A DNA stretch of 64,000 nucleotides from Latrodectus hesperus (taxonomy: Eukaryota > Arthropoda > Arachnida > Araneae > Theridiidae), in contig JAJQOW010000192.1 in the NCBI GenBank assembly GCA_037975125.1, positions 93,437 through 157,436 on the forward strand. The letters are read 5' to 3'. The position numbers and the translations under genes are program-made. Position 1 is the first letter of the stretch, and every line of letters begins with the position of its first letter. A model generated the notes under the pieces. The model ran no database searches and had not been told where the DNA came from. It saw nothing but the letters and a program-made list of their open reading frames with translations. Below are positions 37,001-47,893 of this stretch, in pieces.

Positions 37001-38663
37001 CCAGGCAGTAGCAAAGATGTAATCTCTGGCCATTTTGGATTACATGTGAACGTGATAAATAAACATGGTCGTCCATATTCGCGCACGAAAGTCAGAGCAT
37101 CCTGTATATATTCTTGCATATGACGTGGACTGCCTACGTACGATGATGGTAAAATGACATGGTTACCAATTTCGGCGACGTCGGCGTTGTTGTTGATAGC
37201 GTCTCGCAAATGAATGTACTCTTCCGCGCGCAGCTTTTGTTGATTATATCTTAAGTATCGTAGTCGTTCGCTCTCAATCTTCGCGTACATGTCGACCATG
37301 AATTGTTGACAAAGCTCACGACATCGTAAAATGACGTTGTCCAGGCCACGTCTAATCATTAATCGGTACGCATAATAATCCTTTGAGCTAACGTTCTTGT
37401 TTGTTTCAGCTCCTGTAATATTTGTTCATAAAAATTAATTTAAATTTATTACGTTCAATAATTTAATTGTTTTGTTAAATGATTAATGATCAAATTAATA
37501 ATCAATGAAGTACCTGATACGGGATCTCGTTGTTTTATGTTTATGCAATATCCGTCTTGTCCCTTCCAGAATATTAGCGGATATTGGAGAGCGTCATATG
37601 AACGATGTGTGTCAGCAATGAACTGAAGATTATTATTTCTTCTACGAATCACAATTTCTCGTGCAGCTGTACAATCGCCAACCATGATTCCAGCAACATC
37701 ATCAACAACGGGTGCATTGAATCTACGAATATGCTCTCCAGCTGGTGTTTTATCAGGATTAATGACGATAGCGTGATTATCGCTTTGTAATTGGTGCATA
37801 TGTGATTTGAATATTTTCAACAACTCGTTGTGCTCGTTCAAAAGAGCATCTAGCTCGCTGACGATGCGCCTGGCATAAAGTGAATCAAGGTTATTATAAT
37901 CACAACGTGCATTCACGCGATTGGCAAGTGCGCTTCCGGAATCCTCGCCGCCCATAAAGTAGATTTGTAAGAATTTATGTGGTTCGTTTGGCATTGGCAG
38001 CAGTGAGCCCATTTTATGATAAACTTGGCCTCTGATTTTGAATGTAGAATTGAATTGTTGACCATTTGCATTAGTATTTCGAACAATTTCTGTTGCTCCA
38101 AACGATGTCATTTGAAAGCATGAATTGAAACTTCGAATTGACTTCAGGAACACGTTAAAATCTGGATCCGTGCCGATAAGTAAGCCGTTCAATGGTTCAG
38201 GTGGTGTTTCAATTTCAGGTAGTTGCACTTTTCCTGACGCGCAACACATCCCAGCTGGCTCATTTTTGAATTTCAGAGCATGACAATGCGGACATTCCTT
38301 GTCCATAGCACCAATTACCACTTTTGAATGAGCATAATATTCAATATCGGGCTCATACTGGAATGCTAGACGCAGGAATGAATCAGATATAAATGCTCGA
38401 TGTACCTGTTGTCGTTGTTGGTCATTTGTTCTTCGTCTATTGACTGTGAAACGGCGTGATTGCCGTTGTTCTAATCTTCTGACTTCATTGCGTTCAGCTC
38501 GTGTATCTTCTGGCTCTTCTTGATGCAATTGCGCCATTCTGACACGTGCATCAGTATTTTGTTGCTGGATTTGTTCTTCTGTTCATTCTGATTATTTATT
38601 TCGCAAGTTTCGAGCTTTACTTGTACTGCGGCTCAAATCAGCCCCTTTGCGTTTTCTTGGCAT
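34051..38663 (-). CDS. Helitron Rep-helicase (RepHel), two exons
   Basis: Rolling-circle initiator plus Pif1-type helicase. Exon 2 is 37412-34051. Within its 1102-residue frame (Met at 37359) are FITFTCNPKW (101-110), the HUH motif GLPHAHILVWF (167-177), the catalytic tyrosine pair YICKY (309-313), Walker A APGGTGKT (675-682), Walker B IIIWDE (about 753-758), and later SGDFRQTLPVIP, TINKSQGQT and VACSR. Exon 1 (38537-37514, 341 residues in frame) holds the zinc-binding CPHCHALK and CCASGK region. A 101-nt intron (37513-37413, GTACTT...TTACAG) joins DPVS-G to AETNKNVSSKDYYAY in frame. The usual start MPRKRKGADLSRS is at 38663, but TAA (38592-38594) and TGA (38583-38585) interrupt it, so the next Met is 38537. 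Everything downstream is intact. Confidence 0.94.
37413..37513 (-). other. Predicted intron in Helitron Rep-helicase
   Basis: GT donor (CAG|GTACTT), AT-rich body, acceptor ATTACAG|GA. Splicing restores a continuous protein across the conserved junction; without it both flanking frames stop in the gap. Confidence 0.85.
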
Positions 38664-39148
38664 TGCTCACTGTACAAAACATACATAAATAGAATTAATG
38701 AAATTATTTAACGATGAAAAATGTTAAAAGTATAATTAGGGCCAGGATTTTTGCCGCAGTTTTGAAATGATTAATTTTAATTTATGAAATTATAACAAAA
38801 ATATAAAAAAATTAAATAATTTTTAGTAATATGTATTTATGTTCATCACTATTTGTATATACTATTTTACTTTAAAATAATATGAAGCAGTTATCGAAAT
38901 AACCAAAAATCTATTCAATAGTTGCAAGTACAATTACTTTCGAAATATAAAATAATTCAAAACTTCCCCTCTTCAAAATGTTTCACACTTTCGGTTTTGA
39001 ATCAAAATTTAAAATCTAGGTTACTCTACATAAATATTAAATACAATCATAGTAAATAATTAATATACCTTATAATACTTAATAGTTCTGAACACGTTAT
39101 TTGATAATGCAAAACAATAAACATTTTAAAAGCATTTAAACTTTCTTG

Positions 39149-40397
39149 GGCTAAACTGAGTATTACGGACAGACCTCGCGGAGCGCGAAATCTCGCCAAA
39201 GTCTTATTCGCGAAGTGCGAAAAGTCGCCAAATCTAGATTTTTCTTACATCGCCAAATTTATTCTCCGTGTCCAAATTAAATCTCCGTGATTCAATTGAA
39301 ATTGAATCACGGAGAACGTGAATCACGGCAACGTGAATCACGTGAACATTGAATCACGGCAAATTGAAAATTGGAATTTTGCCATTTTCAATTTGCAAGC
39401 CATTGCATGAGTAACTCGCTGCGTTCTGTTAAATCAATCGCGCCTTGAAATGGAGACTATGAATTTGCGAGAAATACATCGTTTATGTGATAAAGGTGAA
39501 AAAGAAGTGATTATGTGGTGTATGAATGTTGGATTAATTTCTAAAAATTATTTATGTTGCAAATGTGGTGCGGAAATGAAACTTGTTGATAGATTTTTTA
39601 ACGATATTTTTAAAGACTTCATCGATGATGTAGCGACAGTTTATAAACCTTTGAATAAAGATCCAGATCCACAAAATGAGACGGAATACAAAGGAAAATG
39701 AAGGTAAGATTTAATTATAATTATTTTTTGGTTTCTGGCTTAATTGGTTAAATTTGAAACTATAATTTTTAAGGAATAGTTTTAATTTTTAAGAATTTTA
39801 AGGAATTGTTTAAAATTAAACTATAATTTTCGAATATATTAAAATGTAATTTTTAGTGTAAATGTTCGACGTAATGTATAAAATTGTTAAACGAAATATG
39901 AAAATTTTCACTTTTATGTCCTATTGATTTGTATCATTCTATTTAAAATCACAGGTTTTAAAAAAATTAATTAATTATGAATTCATTAAAACATATTAAT
40001 TATTAACTTTTTAATATTTTTGTTAATTTAATCACATTCCCTTCAATTTCGATTCTGAAATATTTTTAAATAGAAACTTAATTCTTAATACGATTGCTGT
40101 TTTTATTTACTGTTTTAAGACGATTACTATTCAATATACGTATATTTAAGACGATTACTATTCAAATTTACAGAATGATTGGTAATTGCGCTTGATCGGG
40201 AAACACTCCCGCCGTTTTTAACGCCATTTTTCCCCCCATCATCGTTTATAGGTTTCAGAAACTCCCGCCGTTTTTTGGCCGCCATTTTTTTCAATTTTGG
40301 CACAGTTTTTGGGTTGCCGATTCGGCCTACCCTTGGCGATATCCTGTACTTGGCGAAAAAAAATCGCCAAACCTCGTCCGTATTACTCAGTTTTACC
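39149..40397 (+). mobile_element. Nonautonomous Merlin element inserted in the Helitron
   Basis: Terminal inverted repeats (GGCTAAACTGAGTATTACGG and, inverted, GGTAAAACTGAGTAATACGG) flanked by the identical octamer CTTTCTTG at 39141-39148 and 40398-40405. Subterminal TCGCCAAA motifs repeat at both ends. It contains the first part of a Merlin transposase (39450-39701). GG ends, the 8-bp duplication and this coding piece together identify Merlin/IS1016. It lies in the Helitron 5' region between the element end and the Rep-helicase start, so it arrived after the Helitron. Confidence 0.93.
39450..39701 (+). CDS. Truncated Merlin transposase, N-terminal zinc ribbon
   Basis: 83 codons: MNLREIHRLCDKGEKEVIMW, then MNVGLISKNYLCCKCGAEMK and LVDR, which is the DNA-binding zinc-ribbon start of ISXO2/IS1016-like transposases. 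The usual continuation (W.C and then the DDE core) is missing. The frame instead runs into an acidic tail (FIDDVATVYKPLNKDPDPQN) and stops. No catalytic domain, so the element cannot move itself. If translated, it could only act as a DNA-binding fragment, which is speculative. Confidence 0.75.
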   Translation: METMNLREIHRLCDKGEKEVIMWCMNVGLISKNYLCCKCGAEMKLVDRFFNDIFKDFIDDVATVYKPLNKDPDPQNETEYKGK

Positions 40398-41524
40398 CTT
40401 TCTTGAAATAGTTTCTTATTCCATAAACTTATATCATTTACATAATAAACAACAAAATGATAATGAAAATTCTAAACAAAAAGATTTATATCCTATTATA
40501 TCATATTAAACCAAACATACGTTTCAACAATTTACTATTCAATAATACAGCATCTTTTAAATTAATGCACATAACTGAAGAAATTGACAATTAGCAACAA
40601 CAACATCATTATTATAAATTTGTTTTAATAAACAGATTATTCCAAAAATATTTTTCCTTAATAAATCAAAATTATTTATATATATATTTAATAATATCAC
40701 CAGTTAGAGGAAAAAACTTTTCTGAATAATTATGAACAAATATCAATGACCAATAATATTTCGAAACCAATATCGAAACTTAAATATTTTCTCAATTAAA
40801 TTAAACAAAGTTTTATTGAAAAAATTTTCAAACAAAAGTAAAAAATTAAATTTTATGAAAACATTGTCTCTTATAATTTTTTCATACAACCAATATTTCC
40901 CTTGACCTTTCAAAATAAAGATTCATAATCATTTTCGATATAAATAAAAAAAAGTATACTTACAACACAAAATCCGTTGTTATTGGAAGCTCGTGTCACG
41001 TGTTGAGTACTTTTGAGGTTATAAAATCACTTGATTAACTAATCGTGCAAAATACACTCAAAATTTTATTTTACTATTTATTATATTAAAAATATTCAAA
41101 CTGAATATTGCACAATAATAACACAATACAAAGTATAATTATGAAAATTATTCACGAAAAATTGTTATAGTATCATAATACATCATGAAAATATATGTAA
41201 ATTCTATATTTAACCACGCGCTTGCGCGCGCACGATAATTTTCTCGAAGATGGTATAATCTAGAAAAATAAACACGTCGCCATCTGCCGAATACCTGTGC
41301 AACTTAGATGCTAAACCGCCATCTATTAGGAACTTGCAGAACTAACCAAAAAAAATAAAAAAAATTTAGGGTTGTACTACCCTTAACATGTAGGGGGATG
41401 AAAAATAGATGTTGGCTGATTCTCATAGATACCGGATAAGCACAAAAAGTTTCATCAAAATCGGTCAAGCCGTTTCGGAGGAGTATGGCAACGAAAACTG
41501 TGACACAAGAATTTTATATATTAG

Positions 41525-42538
41525 ATTATTAATGCAACATTTCTTTGTTATTTATTAGGTATTTATTACCATATAGATTAATTTATCTGATTTCACAAGG
41601 CCTATTTTGTATTCTTGCACAATTGTATTAGCTTAGAAAAATGTAATGTCAGTAAATTTTTAAACACATTTAAAATAGGAAGCCTCTATTTAATTAGTAA
41701 AAGTTAATGTTTTTTTTTTGACAGAAACTGTCATAAAATGTTGCTAATTATAATTTTTTTAATGTACGGAAACATAAAAAACTAACTACATTGAAACAAA
41801 TAAAAGATAATTTATATGACAAAAATTTATTGCATTTAATGACATTTTTTGCCGAGATGGTTGTCCATATATTATGTTAATACCACATTTTTTCTACATT
41901 AAAAATCTCGAAGTCTGATACGTAGAATTTAGATATTGCATATGAAAGTAATGAAAAGGCAAGAAAGCAAGGAAATAGTTATGGATGATGTCAACATCTA
42001 CACCACAGTCCAAGTATAGAGAAATCAAGTTTTTAATTTATGACTGAAACATCCTTTAAGAACTTACTCATGGCATATTTCTCATGATACAAATTTACTA
42101 AAGCAAACTTTAATTTTTTAGTAAAGTTTATTTAAAAAATACAGCTCTTTTGTACTATATATGTTGTATTTTAAAGCCTTTTTTTCTACTGATAGATTAT
42201 TCAAAGGATAAGTAAGATATTTGGCTTCCTATTGCTATCTGACATAGATAAAAATTAACACTTTTTGCTGTACCTATGTATTTTAAGATTTTTTTTATTT
42301 CAACATCACTTACATTGAAAAGATTATAATGGATCTAGATCTTTGAAATTTAAATATTTTAAGAACAATAATATTGAGCCTTTTGATGATATAACAAACA
42401 ATGCATGAAGTAAATTTATAATTTGACTACAATACATGTCAAAATAAGAAATACAAGCGTTGTAAGTTTTATGAAAGACACTTATTTCTTCATAAAATTC
42501 CATATTGGAACCAAATTTAACACATCTAAATTCTGCAG

Positions 42539-42635
<97 letters not shown>

Positions 42636-43247
42636 TGTCTATTTACACTTTCAATGATGAAATTATTTAACTCATTATCCATTTCTCATTTATATTTTAT
42701 AAAATGTTACTAGAAATAAAAGTATTTGAATTCAAAATTTTTAAATAAATGCATTTATTAATTGAAAAAATCTTTTTACGAGTTTAAGTAGTTCAATATT
42801 TATTGCATCTCTTAAAATGTGAATGTAGAAAATTATAACTGTTGGGAATATTAAATGTAAATACATACACATTTAGTATTTATAATTGCTTTTCAGAAAT
42901 TTATTGGTCATAAGTAAAGTTATGCTTCATTACTGTTTATAAAAGTAAATTATTAATAATTAAAATTCTTGCCATTCAAGCAAATAATAATTGAAGTTTG
43001 ACAATTGTATAATTCACTAAAGGACTTTAAAAATAAGCCTGTTGTATTGAAGATATTTTTCGTTTTAAAGCCATCTTATATAAATTTGCAAAGTTTACAC
43101 AACTTTAAAAACCATAAATTGCACTCCCCAGATGGTTGTAATACTGTATATATTCCGCCAGTCGATTGTGCACATAAAATTAAGAAGGATATTCAGCAAT
43201 TTGTATACATCCGCGCCAGTCGGTTGTCCACACGTTAAGGATTTAGG
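41525..43247. other. Noncoding AT-rich region right of the Helitron
   Basis: No gene recognised. Includes the (AT)n tract at 42544-42634. At 43157 and 43213 the block CGCCAGTCG(A/G)TTGT(G/C)CACA occurs twice, about 56 bp apart. Confidence 0.5.
42544..42634. repeat. (AT)n microsatellite
   Basis: About 45 AT units, uninterrupted. Confidence 0.98.
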
Positions 43248-43322
43248 GGTGGCAAGAATGAATTCAATAGCCGAGGACTTGTTCTATCGAAGAAAACTTT
43301 ACTTCCCCTATCCGCTAGTGTC
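43248..43322 (-). repeat. Inverted fragment of the duplicated promoter region
   Basis: The reverse complement (CTAGCGGATAGGGGAAGTAA through CTATTGAATTCATTCTTGCC) matches 30532-30602 nearly perfectly. Its inner end overlaps the start of segmental copy 2 (44609), so about 26 bp are present in both orientations flanking a 1.3-kb interval. Confidence 0.92.
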
Positions 43323-43439
43323 TCGAGCCAGAGCCCGGAGCCTCGGCTCCCAGAAGATTTTGGCTATGATTCAGTGACTTGGCGATGTAAAGAAAGCGAT
43401 AAGTTTCTCTGGCTAGGAAGTTTATCTTTTATATTGTTA

Positions 43440-43565
43440 TATTTTTATAAATATATTTTTATAAATATATTTTTATAAATATATATTTATATTGCTATAT
43501 TTTTATAAATATAACAATACTAAATCGATACATATTTATTTGTTATTTTATAAATATAACAAATT
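43440..43565. repeat. Tandem repeat, TATTTTTATAAATA unit
   Basis: Four to five imperfect units of 14-16 bp. Confidence 0.8.
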
Positions 43566-44189
43566 ATTAGTTAATTAATTCATCGGGAATATAATTTCTT
43601 TGTATTATAAAAACAATGGATGCGTGTGTATTGCGTTTACATGATCTTTTCCTCTCTAGCAAAAAACAATTTAGTCAAATTAATTTTATCATGGGAATAC
43701 AGAAATAAGGACACGTGATAATGCAATTCACACTTCTTTGTTACTTTCATATTATCACATCCACCTTATCTGCGAAAAAATAACTGTCTTCAGCACCATA
43801 AAAATACAAATAAAGTTGTTATCTATTTCTATTTTAAATATGGTGCTAAGATATAAGCAAACTATTCCGCTTTTCCTTCATATTTCGAAAAAATATTAAA
43901 ACTTGCAAACATATATAAACAAATCGACTAACACGAATCTCGTTTCAAATTAGACCGGGGAATAAGAAACCATAGAGTTACTAATATTAAGTCTGAACAA
44001 AAGTCACATTTTACACCGCCAAATTATTTCAACTACTCTCTTCAAGTGCACATGCGTTAGAATTCCCATTTGGAGCTGACGTTCCGGTCCCGGTCTCGAG
44101 ACGCTTGTGGCAGATTAAATTAGTAAATGTTTCTATGACAGAATTGGACTCCGGAAACAGTCGGGTAATCCGATACTAATGCCAATTCT

Positions 44190-44577
44190 GAGGGCCGTGG
44201 TAGCCTAGTGGTTAGAGCATCGGCCTTCCTTTCGGAAGGACGGGGTTCGATTTTCAATGCCGCAAAAGACCCACCGAGTACAAGCAATATACGTGCTCGT
44301 AAAATCTGAGGAATCGAAAGTCGTGTGGTCGGTCGATGAGCAGTTACCATGGGTGCAATGGTCTGGGGAAAAATTCCTCCCCCTTCAGATCAATGTCAAA
44401 ATTGAGGGAGTGGATTCTTTGGTGGTGACATCTATCAAAGGATTTAAAAAACAGCAAAGACGTACTTTCACCTTCATGGTGCTCTGATACAAACGAAAGA
44501 CGCTCCCTATTGACTTAAATTCACATTGCCAACGCATAGCGAGCTTGGTTTGTCCAAGTGTCATAAGTAACAACAAC
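44190..44577 (+). mobile_element. tRNA-derived SINE, family 2
   Basis: A 388-bp element with a tRNA-like head: A box (GGTAGCCTAGTGG) and B box (GGTTCGATTTT), with the anticodon-arm-like CCTTCCTTTCGGAAGG between. The tail is a short (AAC)n run (AACAACAACAA). Flanks AATGCCAATTCT (44178-44189) and AATGCCATTCT (44578-44588) are a target duplication with one base lost. Open frames over it on either strand are artefacts. It is unrelated to SINE family 1. Confidence 0.9.
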
Positions 44578-45370
44578 AATGCCATTCTCAATACTTCCGA
44601 TTGACGTCTATTGAATTCATTCTTCCCACTCCCAGTAGTTCTAAATACCGCGAAGGCGTATTTCCGCCATTTGTTTCATTTGCCCGTCAGCAACGCTGAG
44701 TAACATTTGTGCAAATAATGTGAATTTCTTTATATTCAAGTTAGCTCTTAAGTTAATTATTTGATAATATACGTGGTGTTAGATATTGAGATGTAAAATA
44801 TGTGTTTTCATAATTTTCTTTTAATTAAAAAGCAATTTTTTATACGATCGAACAAAGATCATTTCAATGATTTACTGGTTTGGGATCACCGCATGCGTTA
44901 ACTTAAAATTTATTTGTAAGTATAACGCTGTATAATATTATAATTCAATGCTTATTTTAGATTCCTGTTTTGTGTCGCAAATTGACATCAATTTTGTTAT
45001 TTATTCAGTGTTCATGTGTGTGGTTTATATAATTATAAGATAATTGTACTTTTAAAATAATTTTCTATGTGTTTCATTGTTTTCATTAAAAAGTTTTATG
45101 CTGTTCATGATTGATATGCTCATGAAAATCATATCAAAGAAGATTATACTGGTTTGGTTTTACATATTTGTTAGAAATGTATTTGTATGTAATCATGGAA
45201 TAGAATATGCTTAATCACATTTTAATTCAATGTGTTTCTCCTGTATCTTTATATCAAAAATTGACATCGGTTTTATCGTAAGTTGTATGATTTTAATAAT
45301 TGATTCATAAAATAATACATTTTTCGAAATAGTTAATTTTCTACATATGTCTAATTTTTTCATTAAACAG

Positions 45371-45429
45371 CACTTTTTCCCCCACATGAAAAACATGGAA
45401 AAAATAGTGATGTGATGGTGCAAGGTCAG
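45371..45429 (+). CDS. Candidate short coding exon beginning MVQGQ (copy 2)
   Basis: Acceptor AG at 45369-45370; ATG GTG CAA GGT CAG at 45415-45429, followed by the donor GTAAGTAAGG. Unlike copy 1 it has two upstream ATGs in the same exon that open a short frame ending TAG before the main ATG. With the upstream exon-1 donor mutated to CT, this copy is less likely to be expressed correctly and may be a pseudogene. Confidence 0.3.
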
Positions 45430-45474
45430 GTAAGTAAGGAGGATAGCATAACTTTACTTATCAATTTGCTGTGT

Positions 45475-45985
45475 GGTATTACTAGCTACCAGCGCCACAT
45501 GCGACCTCACAGTATTGCCCAAAAACTGTACACCTTTTGAGTTAACCAGGTGCTGGTCCTTCTGTTGTAAAGCTTGTTGTGCATGTTCGAATTACTGCAA
45601 GTACAGGTCAGCTGTGACCGTTTGTCCCTTTGGTAGCAGCTCATAGTGAACCATTTGAATGGCTAAACCACCTGACACCACTGTCATCACGATATGTCTC
45701 CTGACCTGAATTTGTGAAACAATGCCTCAGTATTTTCATTCACTTACTATCTTTCAACACCTGACATATTCACTGACTTGATGCAGCAACTGATAACCCA
45801 CTTTGAAGTTGTAAAACAAACATTACCAAGCGAGCTCTTATTCTGATTTACAGAACGATTACCTTTGGTGCCAAATTTGTCCAAAACTTTTTCTGGCCAT
45901 CTGGAATTTTGGTAATCCTTTTGATCAAAATCTGAAGCTACCATATTTAATTTTAGTTCAACCATTTTATGTTGTGTGTTTTCTC
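45475..45985 (-). pseudogene. Mariner transposase relic (copy 2)
   Basis: At about 45670-45480 the minus strand reads AIQMVHYELLPKGQTVTADL, a stop in place of Q, FEHAQQALQQKDQHLVNSKG and VQFLGNTVRSHVAL. This is the mariner stretch (YYELL..G.T+..LY..QL..L..AL..K.P.L..R..V.F.HDNARPH) with the catalytic Asp of HDNARPH changed so that it reads GNT. Beyond it (45965-45749) the frame MVELKLNMVASDFDQKDYQN does not look like mariner and its origin is unclear. Confidence 0.78.
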
Positions 45986-46074
45986 ATCAGAGCATTCTCT
46001 TTGAAATATTTTTGTGATTGCTGCTGCATGGGAAATGTCTGAGGTGAGTACAAGAATGTTTGGAAAGAATGTTG

Positions 46075-46950
46075 TTATGTGGTATGACGAGAATGTATAT
46101 TTAAGGTGTTTGTATGGATTGGATGAAAAAAAGGAGACTTTGGAGTTTGGTATAAAAGCTGGTTTGATTGTTGATGTGAGTATTGTAAGTGTGGTAAGGA
46201 TATGAAATTGGTTAAAAGGAAGGATATAAGTGATGAATATGAATAGAGGTGTAAATTTAAAATGAAAGGACATGAAAAGGAGTGTGAGATAGGGTTCATT
46301 TTTTAATTGAGCAGATAACGATGAATGAAATTTTAGTTTAGGTATATATGTGGCTGAGTGAGAGTCAAACTGACTTTAATATGAAAGAGAATAAATGTTC
46401 TTCAAAGACTGTTCTTCATTTTCAGTCTTTTTGCCGTAAGGTTTATATGGAAGAAATAATTGAAATCAGCATTAAATTGGTCGAGACAGTGTGATTGTTG
46501 AGATAGATGAGAGTAAATTTTGGGTAAACGTAAATCTAATCGGGTTAAATGTGTAGAAGGTAAATAGTTTATGAAAGTTATAAATGATAGAATGTCTGAT
46601 ACTTTGTTGAGTATGATTAGAGAGTTTATTCTTCTGAGTTCAGCAGTCATTTCAGACTGCTGGAAGAGCTGTGATTGCCTCTCTAATAAAGTCTTTGCAT
46701 ATTTGATGGTAAATCATAGTCTGAGTTTTAAGGACCCAGACAGGTGCCCACACTAATACAATTGAAGGATCGTAGGAAGCAATGAATCGTCACATGGACA
46801 GTATCAAAAGCTAAAAATGGACTAGATTACTTTGTAGCTGAATGTGTGTGGCACAAGAAAAAAAAGTATATGTGCAACAAATTTATGGCTTTTATCGATT
46901 CAATATTGCGTATATACCCTCCACAAATAGCTGATGCAGAGCTGGCAGAG
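46075..46950 (+). pseudogene. Merlin (IS1016-like) transposase pseudogene
   Basis: The DDE core can be followed across frameshifts: FGIKAGLIV, C-x2-C zinc ribbon (CKCGKDMKLVKRKDISDEYE, about 46185-46245), MNEILV and CRKVYMEEIIEISIKL (46320-46480), VIVEIDESKF with the first catalytic Asp (about 46490-46515), SDCWKSCDCLSNKVFAYLMV with the second Asp, NHSLSFKDPD (46640-46745), an NTIEGS-like block with the third acidic residue (about 46757-46775), and KKKYMCNKFMAFIDSILRIY ending PP. Nearly the whole family length is represented but at least four frame breaks occur. The interval it lies in is absent from segmental copy 1. No TIRs of the 39149 type were found around it. Confidence 0.85.
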
Positions 46951-47761
46951 AAGTAGAGCAGGAGGTGACAACGGTAAACAGGAGATACGTATGTCTATTG
47001 TTCATTATTTGTTTAATTAATAATAAATTAAATGGGCATAAAATGAACTTCACATGAATATTTGCCGATGTGAATTCATTAATATAAAATTTAGTCAAAT
47101 AATTTTAAGTTAATATATCAACTATATAATTTTACAATAGGTGTTTAAAATCTATACACCTGCATATTTTGTTAATTTTGTAAAATTACACCAGTAAAAT
47201 TAACTGAGCATATTGTTAGATACCAATAATGTGTCAAATATTTGTTAAAGTAATCTTCCAGATTATTTACGATTTCAGTCATTTTGCTTCATCCAAATTT
47301 TGGCAACATTTTAAAAAATTGCTAAGTGTGACTTTGCAATTAATTTTTACTACTCTTATTCCTAGTGATATTCCTACTCTTTGTAAAAACGACGGAGCTG
47401 CATAGGTTTGGCGTGATTTTTATTTTCGAGCCAAGCGCTCCACAGCTCTATCGCCGACCTAAATTGTGTCACTATGCGCAATATTTGGCTACCAATGCTG
47501 ATCGCGTTTGAACTTCAACTTTTAAATCGTCCGCTTTTTAAAATTCTAATAACTAGAATCAAATTTATTGAAACTCAAATTTTAATATACCATGCAGTTG
47601 CACTCACCTTAAAAAAACTTCAGTGTAGCGCTACTTAGTACAGTGAGAACCAGCAATAAAGCTAAATTTCTAACGTCAACAAAATGTGCATTTTTATAAA
47701 AACTAGAGTTTCTAATAATCGCTCTGACTGAAATTTTAATGAAAAATAAAATAACTCACCC

Positions 47762-47893
47762 GGCCGAGGAAAGAACGTCGTCTGTAAGAGCTTCAAAGAA
47801 ATCTTCTACAATATTTTCTTTATGTTTACTCTGCGATGTATGAATCAAACTGACCTTGCACTTGATTAGCACCCCGTATAGATCTTTTATTAT
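47762..47893 (-). other. Possible internal coding exon of unknown gene
   Basis: On the minus strand, after the acceptor TTTTCATTTGGTCAG, the frame reads IIKDLYGVLIKCKVSLIHTS, then QSKHKENIVEDFFEALTDDV and LSSAG, closing on the donor GTGAGTTA (GCCGG|GTGAGT). Composition is GC-richer than its surroundings and the residue mix is protein-like. It falls in the part of copy 2 that differs from copy 1. I do not recognise the family. It could be a stray exon or part of an element. Confidence 0.3.

Larger units (their letters stand above)
33762..41524 (-). mobile_element. Near-intact autonomous Helitron
   Basis: On the minus strand it starts TCTAATATATAAAATTCTTG (41524) and ends GGGTCAGCTAG (33762), giving the required 5' TC and 3' CTRR (CTAG) ends. 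It sits between host A and T with no target duplication. A hairpin (GGCAAA...TTTGCC, plus 33773-33792) lies 7 bases before the CTAG. The 5' end has the CTCCGAAACGGCTTGACCGA block typical of arthropod Helitrons. It encodes a Rep-helicase at 34051-38663 and is interrupted by a Merlin-type insertion at 39149-40397. Without that insert it is about 6.5 kb. Confidence 0.95.

Noticed and set aside
34388..37123. Plus-strand and out-of-frame minus-strand open frames across the Helitron
   Set aside because: Shadows of the long Rep-helicase frame; no motifs of their own.
44120..44591. Three open frames of 68-76 codons on both strands
   Set aside because: All lie within or across the tRNA-derived SINE at 44190-44577.
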